Source of the DNA: Acephala macrosclerotiorum
Taxonomy: Eukaryota > Ascomycota > Leotiomycetes > Helotiales > Mollisiaceae
Length of the DNA stretch: 64,000 nt
Direction: 5' to 3'
Assembly: GCA_014904845.1 (NCBI GenBank)
Contig: MU119224.1
Span: forward strand, 248,001 to 312,000
Below are positions 44,887 through 55,840 of the stretch, piece after piece. The notes beneath the pieces were generated by a model. That model was not told the origin of the DNA, searched no databases, and saw only the letters and a program-made list of their open reading frames with translations. How positions within the stretch are numbered: position 1 is the stretch's first letter; each line of letters begins with the position of its first letter. The position numbers and the translations under genes are program-made.

Positions 44887-47789
44887 TGTGCCATTGATGA
44901 TAGAACGGGACGAGGTCTTCAGACTACTGCTGGCCAGCTGCAGACTTGATATACCATGAAGTGTAACATCGGCTAGGTGATGTTCGCTGATGCCTCCGAT
45001 GATCTCGAATCTGAACGCAACGAAAGCTTCATACTCTCGTCTCTCTCAGCCGGCCTCTGAGACCAACCGTGGGGGCCTGCCTACTGTACCATGATGTTGC
45101 TGCTTAATGAGAGCGCTTACTGAAGCTTAAACTAACACGATTGAGCTCGAAACCGGTACCTTAGCTTATATATAAAACGATTCGGCTTGGAGTAACAAGG
45201 AAGTCTTGACGTTGGTTTCAATGAGAAGCAGAAACAAGCCCAGTAGCATGCAAGGTAAAATGCAACACAAGAACTGTCAGGCGCCGTTAGAGACACCAGC
45301 TCTTCCTAGAAGTGATTGCTATACTTTGCCCGGCAGCGAAGATGCAGTCCATTTAAGGGTCTGTATGATCTCTGTTCATGCTACCCGATCTAGAAGGCAC
45401 CCAACAACAGATTCCCTTCAGACTGTGCCATGGAGTATTGTAATCAGAAAGAACCCACTGGGGTATTGCTACGATGAAAAAACATCTTACAAAGCGCAAG
45501 CCTCCGGCACGTGTTTTGACAAGAGGCTCAAGCTAGCATCAGCTCCTTCAGAACAGCCACTGCCGCTGAATGCTCATTCTTGGCCTCGGTTACGGTTAAT
45601 GTGCATTCCCTTTCAATTGCAAATTCAACTCACTAGGTCTCAAGGTGACCCTCCGTCCTTCAACAGGCAAGAGGATGTTGGAAACGTTGAGAGTAAAGCA
45701 AGGCAAGCCCGATCTCGATCAAATCAAATGTCCGACCCAATACGGAAGACTTCGTTTCCTCGGCTCCAGGGGGAAACAGATCCTCGGCCAGAAAGTGGAA
45801 GCCAACGCGGGATGTCACACTTTCATGCCATCCGAGGTAGGTGGGGAAACGCACCGATATCGCTTCTTGCATATTTGGTAGCAACACCACTCGAACATGA
45901 GACGGAAGGAAGCCTTCTCCAGCCCATTTCCTGTCAGTTTGAATTCCTCCGCCGGAAAAAAGAAAGGGGAATGGAAAGTCACGTGATAAGCACGGGTTCC
46001 ATCAGTCATTCTTTTGAGACAGCGCTTGACGATGGCAGGAGAAACGGCAGCTGCATGTTGGTGGGAAAACAACCTCCGTGTTTGATGCCGTGGAAATGGG
46101 TACGTACCCCCACGAAAAAATGTCGGAGATGTGAGGTCAGGAGAAATAGCTGAAGTGAAGTCTGGAACTCGAGCTTGATAGGAAGTGGAGGGCTAGAGTG
46201 GAAGTAGTTAGATGGAATAAGATGAGAGTGCTGAGAGGTAGCAAGCATTTGGAGATTGGTGTTGAGGAGGATGCAGGCACGTGCAGGGTGAGTGGGAACT
46301 TGTTGATACAAGTGTTGAGGCACGTGATTGTGATGCAGTTCGGAGGTCCGAAGAGAGTTTTGATAGATGATGAGAGGTGTAAGAACAACACCGAAAATGA
46401 CTCGGCTTGGCTTCGGAGAGAGTGAAGTACAATTACGAGTATTTCAGAGCTGAGTGAGACTTCACTTCTTTACCAAGTCTTATCGATACGGGCACAGGGA
46501 AGCAAGCGAGTGAGCTACCCCGCACTCCGAGATAGGCAAGCTTCAGACCACCAAACCCATCGAGATCAAGGAAGTGTGAACCTCGAGGATCTCTCAAGAA
46601 GATATTGCGGAAGCCCAAGCCGGGACTACGGATACGCATTCGAAGAGTTAGGCTCGCATCTCATGTTTTGAACGGAAGTTTGGAACTGAAGCGATGGTGG
46701 GAACACCTCCCTATGTAGGATTTTATGTCGAAGCTAAAAGCATGCCACTCTCTTGAACAGCCTGAGTGAGACAGTACAGAAAGAATGTAGTATTTGTACC
46801 ACAGATCCAATACCGATGGAGGCTTCTCGGGGACAGGGAAGATGACCGACATCCATGTCATCCAGAACAATACGACCGCAGTATTCCCAATCGCCTCAGA
46901 AAAGTCGCCGACAGAAGTTCCCATCCTCCGATTTGCTCCCCTCATAAAGTAGTTTTGCTGCCCTTTCTCTTCTCTGACCTAGTGAAAAGCATGTCAATCC
47001 GTACGTTTTGGGTACTTTTGCAACGCAGGCCTCGTCTCGTGCCTGGCAACCCCGCATCAACCACCACTCCCCTCCGAGGACTCCCTCGCACCAAACAGGT
47101 CGGCCAACGGGAACCTGGGCTTGCATCATTGCACAAACACACGCGACAGCCCAGGCACCGTCCAGCACCTTAAAACAACGGCTGCCCTTTTCCTCTCCTT
47201 CTTTTCATCGACAGTATCATCGTCCTTCCATTGTCGTCGCTTGCTCTCTGAGACAAGGCTGTGGGTTTCATTTCGACGTCCACTCGCGTAATAATTCCGC
47301 CCCACTTCAGCACCTCCATTGCTCCCAACCGTCGACGGCATCTCGGTAGCTAGGATAGGGATCCAGGCCGGCGAGCTGTCAGTGCGATAACCACCAGTGA
47401 GTGTTCCACCTCTCATCGGTCATTTATTTATCGTCATGAACCTCTGCGTGCCTTGCCTTTCCGCTCATAACCAAGGCTATGCTTTTCTTCTTTTCCGATT
47501 TCGCCCTGTCACTGGCTGGCCTATCTTGCGCGATCGTCGATTGTTGACCATTGGCATGTGCGCTGGCCGTGTCTCAAGCAGATGTGATGCACCAATCACT
47601 AGGTGATTGGTCCCCACCAAGGCTGCTTTTCTACGTCAACGTCCAAATTTCTCATCCCGTGGATATACTCAACATGTCCTCCTTGTTCCCAGCAGAGTTA
47701 GCTTCGCTGACGGCTTTTCTCCGTGCTTCGCAGCCGCCAAACTGCTTGATCTACCGATCATATACTGCTCCTCCTCTCCTCTCCTCACC
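44887..47789. other. Long gene-poor region upstream of the mitochondrial carrier
   Basis: About 2.9 kb. A frame of ~310 codons from the ATG at 45221 to 46153 has no recognisable domain or obvious codon signature. I do not call it a gene but list it as a finding. The last several hundred bases are pyrimidine-rich leader and promoter for the carrier gene, with several short upstream ATGs. Confidence 0.45.
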
Positions 47790-48860
47790 ATGTCGACCTC
47801 GAATTCTATCAAGCAAGCTGCTGAAGCTGCACGAAACAAGACCTCTGAAGCGATGAATGCCACGAAACAGCTTGCGGATAGTGCGAAAGCAGATCCTATA
47901 GCTGCGAAGAACGATTTCCTCCATACTCCATTCATGAGAGCTGCTCTGCCATTCATCAATGGTGGTGCAGCAGGAATGGTAGCAACGACCGTTATCCAGC
48001 CTATCGATATGATCAAGGTGCGACTACAACTCGCTGGCGAGGGCGCCAGGACAGGCCCCAAACCAACGCCATTGTCCGTCACCAGAGAAATCATTGCGGC
48101 AGGCAAAGTGATGGATCTGTACACGGGGCTTTCAGCTGGCTTGCTAAGACAAGCTGTATATACGACTGCTCGTCTGGGATTCTTCGACACCTTCATGAAA
48201 GGATTGACCACAAGGGCTCAAGCCAAGGGAGAGAAGATTGGATTCGCTGAGCGTGCAGCTGCTGGTTTGTCGGCTGGTGGTCTTGCAGCCATGATCGGAA
48301 ACCCAGCAGACCTCGCCCTGATCCGTATGCAATCTGATGGATTGAAACCCGCCGCCCAGCGAAACAATTATAAATCGGTCTTTGCTGCCTTGAGCCATAT
48401 CGCCAAGTCAGAAGGCGTAACAGCGTTGTGGGCTGGTGCCACGCCAACTGTCGTACGAGCCATGGCGTTGAACTTCGGACAATTGGCATTCTTCTCGGAA
48501 GCGAAGCAGCAGTTGAAGGATACTAGCATGGGCCCACGAGCGCAAACTCTGACGGCTAGTGCAGTTGCGGGATTCTTTGCTAGTTTCTTCAGCTTGCCAT
48601 TTGACTTCGTGAAGACGAGGTTGCAGAAACAACAAAGGAGACCAGACGGAACGCTACCATACAAAAGCATGATCGATTGTTTTGGCAAGGTTGCCAAAGA
48701 AGAGGGTATGTTGAGGTTTTATAGAGGATTTAGCACATATTACGTTAGGATCGCGCCGCATGCGTAAGTTAATCTTCCTAATGCCGAGTTGTATTCCGCT
48801 GACCATTGTAGGATGGTGACCTTGATTGTTGCTGATTATCTCGGGTTCATTACGAAATAA
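47790..48860 (+). CDS. Mitochondrial carrier, 2-oxoglutarate/malate (OGC) type
   Basis: Two exons (47790-48763 and 48812-48860) give about 340 residues. The frame is open further upstream, but the ATG at 47790 (MSTSNSIKQAAEAARN) is the natural start. The three carrier repeats each show the PxD/ExxK/R motif, or its variant: QPIDMIKVRLQ, NPADLALIRMQ and LPFDFVKTRLQ. The second motif, with ALIRM, is characteristic of oxoglutarate carriers. Other landmarks are LPFINGGAAGMVATTVIQPI, YTGLSAGLLRQAVYTTARLG and LWAGATPTVVRAMALNFGQL. Role: exchange of 2-oxoglutarate for malate or related dicarboxylates across the inner mitochondrial membrane. An extra N-terminal extension of ~45 residues precedes the first repeat. 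The tiny last exon encodes MVTLIVADYLGFITK. Confidence 0.92.
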
Positions 48861-49176
48861 TAAAATTCGAAGCAGGTGGATCTTAAACGAATAGCGACGA
48901 GTGCTGGAAAGGATATCATGGTCGGAGTCTGTGGAGTTATATGCTTTTGTTGATAATGTCCCGTGGATCGTTGGACAGCCCTTTCCTTGAGTCGTATATA
49001 TCTCAGAATACATACTTCATATCAATTCAATAGTCTCACTTGATGACACGATTGCTCGTAGAAGCCTTGGACATTTGTCTATGGTATGTGGATAACTTCC
49101 GTCCAACCAAGCAATGCAGTTTGACCATGAACGCCTCGCTACGCTATGCCTTTAGTTGTGAATGGTGTGCCACTTG
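48861..49176. other. Convergent intergenic spacer carrier / TRM7
   Basis: About 316 bases between two 3' ends. Nothing specific was seen. Confidence 0.5.
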
Positions 49177-50420
49177 TCACTTCGATGTTGTCTTGCCATA
49201 TGCTCCTCCGGCGGCCTTTCTCATCTCGAGAGCCCGCTTGTAAGGAGGTGCTGTAGGAGGCTGTACCGGATCAAGCGTAATTCGGTCCTTGGGCAGATGA
49301 TATGAGGCGTCAGCGTCGAACCCAGAAAGGTCTCCACAGGCTAGGAATGGAGCAATCCATCTTCCGTCTTTCGCCGCCCTGTCAATGTTCTCGACTGGGG
49401 GAAGCTGCAGTATGCCGTTTTTGTCGGCGCGAAAAGGTATGGCTTTACTCGCAGACCACATTCCCGTGGCTGGATCCTGCAATATTGTAGGAGCTATGAT
49501 GGGTTGTTGCTGTGCTCTGATCTTCGTCATCTGTGCTAATCGGTCGCCAATGCCCATTGGTTCGTCGAGACTGGCTTTGAATCCTTCTGGTGGGGAAAAG
49601 TTTAAGCATACAATGAAAGCCTCCACGCTGCTCGCTCTGCTTGACCTTGGCTTTGCAACGATCACTCTCTCGAAGAATATCTTCAATTGAGCGAAGAGCA
49701 GGTCCACGTTTCTGCCACGGAAGATTTTTGCTACGAACTTCCCTCCAGGCTTTAGTACGCACATTGCGAGGTTTAGTGCCGCGAAGAGGAGCTGAGATTG
49801 TACATAGATATCGAGATCGTGGAGACCGGTGACGTCTGGCGCGCCATCTGAAATGACAAGGTCGACTGGTTGTGAAGCTTGTTGCAAATGTGTCTCGGGG
49901 TCGTATGAAGGATCTAGGGTGCGTAATAGAAGAGGGACGGTCGCTGGGTGTGTGATGTCTGCTCGTAAAGTTATGATGCCTTCGAGAGGGCTCATCGGTT
50001 GAAGGTCAATCGCGACAATCTTGACGTCTTTTCGGGGTCGCAGGATGTCTTTCTCCCTTTCCCTCTTGTCGATTGCCTCTTTCTCCTCCGCAGATATTTC
50101 TTGCCCAAAAACCTTGAGCAATTGCTGTCGTAGCTTGCCCTCCTGATCTTCCCAAGCACTTCGACCAAATTTTTCGCCCTTGATCAGGACTCGAGAAAGG
50201 ACTTGACTCCAGCTTCCAGGTGCTGCGCATAAATCGACGACCCGTGTTACCCCATTGAAGAGGTCGAATTCTGCAGATTATTAGTTCACTGCAACTGCAA
50301 AAGAGACGTGTCATTACCTTCATCGAGTTGAAGGAGCTTGAATGCGCTGCGTGCACGCCATCCTTGCTCCTTTGCAAGTCGGTAGTAAGCATCGCGCTTA
50401 TCTTTTGAAGACTTGCCCAT
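49177..50420 (-). CDS. TRM7: tRNA 2'-O-methyltransferase TRM7 (FtsJ/RrmJ family)
   Basis: Two exons (50420-50318 and 50270-49177) give about 398 residues. It starts [20 protein letters not shown], the classic Trm7 N-terminus, followed by [14 protein letters not shown]. AdoMet motif: [19 protein letters not shown]. The catalytic K-D-K-E tetrad is visible as K in RSAFKL, D in [12 protein letters not shown] in KFVAKIFRG and E in SSVEAFIVC. Role: methylates the ribose at positions 32 and 34 of the anticodon loop of certain tRNAs. The inserted segment between the AdoMet motif and the acidic strand ([20 protein letters not shown]) is longer than in bacterial RrmJ. It diverges from MAK5 across 222 bp. 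Confidence 0.93.
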
Positions 50421-50642
50421 GCTGGCGGCGGATCAATGTCACCGGACTGAGGTCATTGAGGGAATTGTGCTTGTAAGTGGGAGTTGAAGCAAGGCTGAAC
50501 AAAATTTGGGAAATTTAGCGCGGGGCTGCGGGCGGTGAGTAGAATCAGTTTCTGCCGAGATATATGAAGACAAAAACTTCCAAATGTACGAGGAAAATCA
50601 AAATATTCAGAAGGAGTTTGGAAACCGCTACTGTCGACTATC
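50421..50642. promoter_or_regulatory. Divergent promoter between TRM7 and MAK5
   Basis: A 222-bp spacer shared by two RNA-maturation genes. No specific element was identified. Confidence 0.5.
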
Positions 50643-52997
50643 ATGGCACCAGAAGCGAAGAAGAGACCAGGTCCGTCATCAAAGGACCAACAAAGGTCAA
50701 AAAAGCGACAGAAAATCGAATCCGCGAAGAATAGCAAACCGAAGCGCGCAGTCGCAGTCGATGCTCTACCATGGAACGAAGTAACGATGCCGGATATGTT
50801 CGATGATGCCGAAGGGTTCTTTGGTCTTGAAGAAGTGGAGGGCGTTGAAATTGTGAAGGAGGGTGGAAATGTCAAATTTGTTAGTTCTAAGTATATGCGT
50901 ATATGCGTATATGCGCAAAAAGGCTGCAATTGACTTTTGATCTAGGTGACTGCTGCAGCTCCTAAATTTGACGAGGAAGAAGAATTCGAGGGGTTTGGCG
51001 ACGAGGAACCGACGCCACAGGCATCACCCGAAGATGTGAAGGTTGAGGACGAGTCTGCCGAAGCCATAAAGTCCAAATCCAAGAAAGACAAGAAAAAGGA
51101 GAAGGCAAAGGTGGAGAAGAAAGGGAAAAACGAGAAAAAGGAGAAATTGAAGACACACGACAGTAAAGGAGAGGAAAAGGCACAATCTCACGAGCCTGTA
51201 ACGAATCCGTTTAAGGCTCTAGAAGAGGATGACGCAGAAGACGAAACAGATATCTCGGCATGGGCAGAGTTGGATCTTTCTGCCAACACGTTATCCGCTC
51301 TTTCGAAAATAGGATTCGCGAAGCCAACACCAATACAGTCTTCGGCAATACCTGAAATATTGGCAGGCCACGATGTTGTTGGGAAAGCTGCGACTGGATC
51401 TGGCAAGACTCTAGCTTTCGGCATACCTATGGTCGAGAACTGGCTAGAGCAATACGGAGAATTGGACGAGGACGAGCAAAAGAAAGCAAGACCACCAACT
51501 GGATTGGTCTTGTCACCTACTCGAGAATTGGCACATCAGTTGACGGAGCATATTACGGCACTGTGTAAGGGTCTTCCAAATGCCCCATTTGTTGCTGCAG
51601 TGACTGGCGGACTGTCTGTTCAGAAGCAACAGCGACAATTGATAAAAGCGGATATAATAATTGGTACGCCAGGTCGCTTGTGGGAAGTAATGAGTTCGAG
51701 CATAGAGCTCACCGAATCATTCAAGAAGATCAAGTTCCTGGTCATTGATGAGGCCGATCGACTTTTGACGGAGGGGCATTTCAAAGAAGCAGAAGAAATT
51801 ATAGGTGCATTGGACCGACAACAAGATGCTGATGAGGACGATGATGAGAATGTCCCTACTAGGCAAACCTTGGTGTTCTCGGCAACCTTTCACAAGGGGT
51901 TGCAGCAAAAGCTTGCCGGCAAGGGAAAGCATGGACTGATGGATGACTCTCAATCGATGGAATATCTTCTGAAGAAGCTGAATTTCCGAGAAGAGAAGCC
52001 TAAGTTCGTCGATGTCAATCCTATCTCCCAGATGGCTGAGAATCTCAAGGAAGGCATGATCGAGTGTGGCGGTACAGAAAAGGTATAGTCTCTCTAAACC
52101 TTCTTCGGGTTATGCTCACAGATCCAGGATCTCTACTTATATGCCCTACTTATGCATCATCCAAACCAGCGCACATTGATCTTCACTAACTCAATCCATT
52201 CTGTGCGTCGCCTCACTCCTTTGTTACAGAATCTCAACATCCCAGCACAGGCATTACATTCCCAAATGATCCAAAAAGCAAGAATGCGTTCTATCGAGCG
52301 ATTCACGAAATATTCGAGCTCAGTCCTGGTAGCAACAGATGTCGCCGCTCGTGGTCTCGATATCCCGGGCGTTCAACTAGTCATCCACTACCACCTTCCA
52401 CGAGCTGCAGACATGTATGTCCACCGATCAGGTCGTACAGCTCGAGCCGAGAGCTCAGGAACGAGTATTTTGATGTGCGCTCCAGAAGAAGTTGTTGGTA
52501 CTCGTCGGCTGGTAGCGAAAGTACATGCGCAGAACGCCGTTGCTGGTGGAGGCAGTAAGGCCAATTACTACATGCGATCCCTAGACTTGGATCGTAAGGT
52601 GGTCGCTCGCCTCAAGCCTCGAGTCACACTGGCGAAGAAGATTGCCGACAGTGCTTTGGCGAAGGAGAGAAAGGGCCACAATGACGATTGGGTCAAGAAC
52701 GCTGCCGAAGAGCTTGGTGTAGACTATGATAGCGAGGAGTTTGAGGCTGCTGGCGGTGGAAGGAAAGGCCGAGGGACAGGCAGAAAATTGAAAGAGAAGG
52801 AGTCCAGAGCCATGTCGAAATCCGAAGTTGGCGCTCTTCGAGGAGAGCTGAAGAGCTTGTTAGCCCAAAGAGTTAATGTTGGCGTTAGTGAGCGTTATTT
52901 GACAGCTGGGAATGTGAATATCAATGAGTTGTTGAAGGGAGCGAAGGGGGAGTTCCTTGGCAAGGTTGATGGCATCTCAGGATTGGACGATGTATAG
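50643..52997 (+). CDS. MAK5: DEAD-box RNA helicase MAK5 (60S ribosome biogenesis)
   Basis: Three exons (50643-50879, 50946-52082, 52128-52997) give about 747 residues. The N-terminus is basic and nucleolar-like, with the Mak5 signature VDALPWNEVTMPDMFDDAEG, then a Lys/Glu-rich linker. Helicase motifs: GFAKPTPIQSSAIP (Q), AATGSGKT (I), PTRELAHQ (Ia), GTPGRLWE (Ib), VIDEADRLL (II), VFSATF (III), VATDVAARGLDIPG (V) and HRSGRTARAE (VI). The C-terminus contains KKIADSALAKERKGHNDDW and ends DGISGLDDV. Role: nucleolar RNA helicase for pre-60S assembly. Intron 1 contains three tandem copies of GTATATGC (50891-50915). Confidence 0.94.
50891..50915 (+). repeat. Triple GTATATGC tandem repeat inside MAK5 intron 1
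   Basis: Three head-to-tail copies of an 8-bp unit. It is intronic and probably replication slippage. Confidence 0.7.
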
Positions 52998-54025
52998 AAC
53001 AGAATATATGGACTGCCTTTCAAATCGATGTCCCGCGCCAATGCTCCTTATCCTATGAAAGTTCTCTGCATTCCTCTGCCTTCTTCTATCTCCGCTTTAG
53101 TTTGGGAACGGACATTCTCCTCGCGAAAGTCGATCTTCATGGCAATTCCTTAGACGGACATTCACTTACTCGTTACTGTACCACTGTCATTTTTGATTGC
53201 GCGGCAAGGAAACAAATACCATCGAGGTCATTTTAACGCAGATACATCACCAGAACTTCACTACTCTTCTCCGGTGTTCCGCCTGCTCATCACTTCCATC
53301 GTCATTGGGTTCGCAACTAGTCTCGTATGAGTTAAGATTACTGATCTCTCCGCGATGAAAATCACAACCCACCTCATCTTTATGGCGATTGCCATGGTGA
53401 TCGTCAGCGTTAGGTAAGAACTTCCAAGAACATTACACTTGCTGACAATTATCTGTTTCCGCGGTAAGTCTTACGGCCCATACTGTTTAAGAGCATGTTA
53501 TGTACCTCACTCATATGCTCGTGTCTACTCTCCTATTTGCGACCTTAATTAAGCGAGTTGAAAACCTCCGCCATACGGTCCAGTCCATCTCACCACATTG
53601 CATGCTGAAACTTTTGATGTGGTATGAAGTTAAGCCGTCTCATTGGAGAGAATACTCGTTCATTGGGCTCCTCGAAAGGCATGAAAGAGATGCGCCGAGT
53701 CCGAGGATCAGGATCGTAGTGCTTGGTTATATTATGCATCTATGTTGAGTAAACACCAACCAGTCCAATGTCATCGCACTGGGGGATTTTCTCACCAAAC
53801 TCCTCACCACAACCAAACATGGATACCTCCGAAGGAAACAACTGCCGACTTCGTTTACAAACACCTCTCGGACGCGGCACGTCAATTGTCCCGCGGGGCC
53901 TTATCAGGTATGAATGGAACATGATCACTAACACAAAATCTCAACGAGCTTTAATATTTATATACAGCTTGTCTACTTTTAAAAAATTATAGAGGCAGTA
54001 CACCTAGAACTTAAACTCAGTAACC
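52998..54025. other. Intergenic region
   Basis: About 1 kb. A short frame at 53355 begins MKITTHLIFMAIAMVIVSV, which looks like a signal or membrane segment, but no continuation could be established. Nothing else was recognised. Confidence 0.4.
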
Positions 54026-55200
54026 ATGGCGTCATTGAAAGAGGTTCTAGTCATAGGAGGTACTGGAGCACAAGGACAAGAAGTTGTCAAAGGTAACTTC
54101 AAAGCGCTGCATTGCGAATATTACTCACACATCCAGCTCTGTCCTCGTCTCAGAGATACTCGGTCCGAGTGTTGACCAGGAATGAATCATCAGAACGTGC
54201 CCAACAATTGGCGACGCTTCCAAACGTAAAGCTCATCCAAGGGCAGCAAGATAACCAAAAGGATCTGCACAGAGCATTTCAGGGAGTATATGGAGCCTAT
54301 GTCAACACGGATGGCTTCACACTCGGAGAGAAAGCCGAATTGTTTTATGGCATCCGAGCATATGAGATTGCTCGTCATGAAAAAGTATCCCATTACATCT
54401 GGGCCAACACGGACTACGCAGTGAAAAAGGCAGGATGGGATGAAAAATATCACTGGGGGCATAATGATGCTAAAGGACGCGTTGGAGGTAAGCAGGCGAA
54501 CTAATTCTCGAAGGCATTCTAGTCACTGACGCGGGGCTAGACTTGATTCTGTCCCACGGATAAGATGGAATGAAAACCTCACTTTTGACCACGGGTCCAT
54601 ATATGGACATGTTGTTTGATGGAATGTTTGTTCCTTCGAAACAGGCAGATGGCTCGTTTCTCTGGGCAAATCCTGCTAGTACGAATCCCGAATCTGCGTG
54701 CGCATTCCAGCTACTAATATTGCCTAGGAGATGGAAAAATCCCTCTCATCGCACTCGAAGATGTCGGAACATATGCACTATGGATGTTCGATCACATCGA
54801 AGAGTCAGCAGGAATGAACCTCGAAGTTGCAACAGAACAAGTCAGCTTCCAAGACATCGTCAAGACCTTCACAGAAGTGACGGGCCTGAAAGCCGTTCAT
54901 AAATATGTGCTACTTGAGGAATATCTTCCTGTGGCAGAGCCATATCCGAATGCACCTGCAAACTGGGCAGCGGATGCGAGCGTCACTAGAGATGAGTCTA
55001 GTATGACTTGGCGAGAGAATTTCTCTGCGTGGTGGAGATTTTGGGGTGAAGGTTGGGGTGCTGATCGAAACTTCGAACTTCTGGATCGGCTTCATCCAAC
55101 TCGAACCAGGAGTCTGGCGGAATGGATGCAAAAGGTGGGATATAGAGGAGAGCGGAAGAGTGTTCTCAAGAACATAGCTGATCTGAGAGCCAAGGTCTAA
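54026..55200 (+). pseudogene. NmrA-like NAD(P)-binding protein with an in-frame stop
   Basis: Four exons (54026-54092, 54137-54487, 54541-54678, 54728-55200) join in phase to about 342 codons. Rossmann start: EVLVIGGTGAQGQEVVK (GxxGxxG), then YSVRVLTRNESSERAQQLA. NmrA-like core: HYIWANTDYAVKKAGW, MKTSLLTTGPYMDMLFDGMF and IPLIALEDVGTYALWMFDH. Exon 3 reads DLILSHG, then TAA (54561-54563), then DGMKTSLL. Family members usually carry an uninterrupted FIL-HG-x-GMKTS stretch there, so the stop looks like a point mutation, perhaps of a Gln codon. A less canonical acceptor at 54567 would skip the stop and keep phase, deleting eight codons, so the gene might still make protein. NmrA-like proteins act as NAD(P)-sensing regulators or reductases. 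Confidence 0.65.
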
Positions 55201-55840
55201 ATTTGAATTAGAGATTAGCATATACCAGCCGCCACATAGTCTACACATGACTATTTCTATGCAGGAATCAATCTACTTTTACCGTGGACGTATCTGTTGA
55301 TGTATTATGACACAATAACAGCCAAAAACCGTGATATGGCAGTAAATAGCAAACGTCGGTCGTTTACTTGACCCCTCTCATGACTGATATCTGGAACAGA
55401 AAGGGTGCAAAAGGGGCAAATGAAACAGGTAATGGAAGCCTTGTACATAGACAGCCAGGAGAATCGCTAGTGAGCAAATGTACTATTGCTTGGGACGAGC
55501 GAAGCGAAATTCGAGCATGCTGCAGCAAGGACTCTTGAAGCCATCGTTTTGCGAAAGGGCGATTTTCATGCAACCATCGACAATCGCTGCGTTCACTAGA
55601 AGATGAGAATAAACGAGGTTCTGCATAATAAGCAAAACAACCGCACCTCAACTACCAAAGGAAAGTAACATGCCTGAAGAGAGAGAAAGAGCAACGTTGT
55701 TGAGGTGGAGGTGATGTCACAGAACACGTGCACAACGCGTCGCGTAAAGACACGAACACGTTGAGGCGCATCCACCTTGCAAGCCACTCGACTTTACGCT
55801 TTTCCTCCAAGGTTCTTCACGAAAAGCAAAGTCAACAAAA
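55201..55840. other. Intergenic region
   Basis: About 640 bases. No gene or structured element was recognised. Confidence 0.45.

Noticed and set aside
53355..53420. Short frame beginning with a signal-peptide-like stretch
   Set aside because: It stops after about 20 codons, and no downstream exon with a matching phase and acceptor could be identified.
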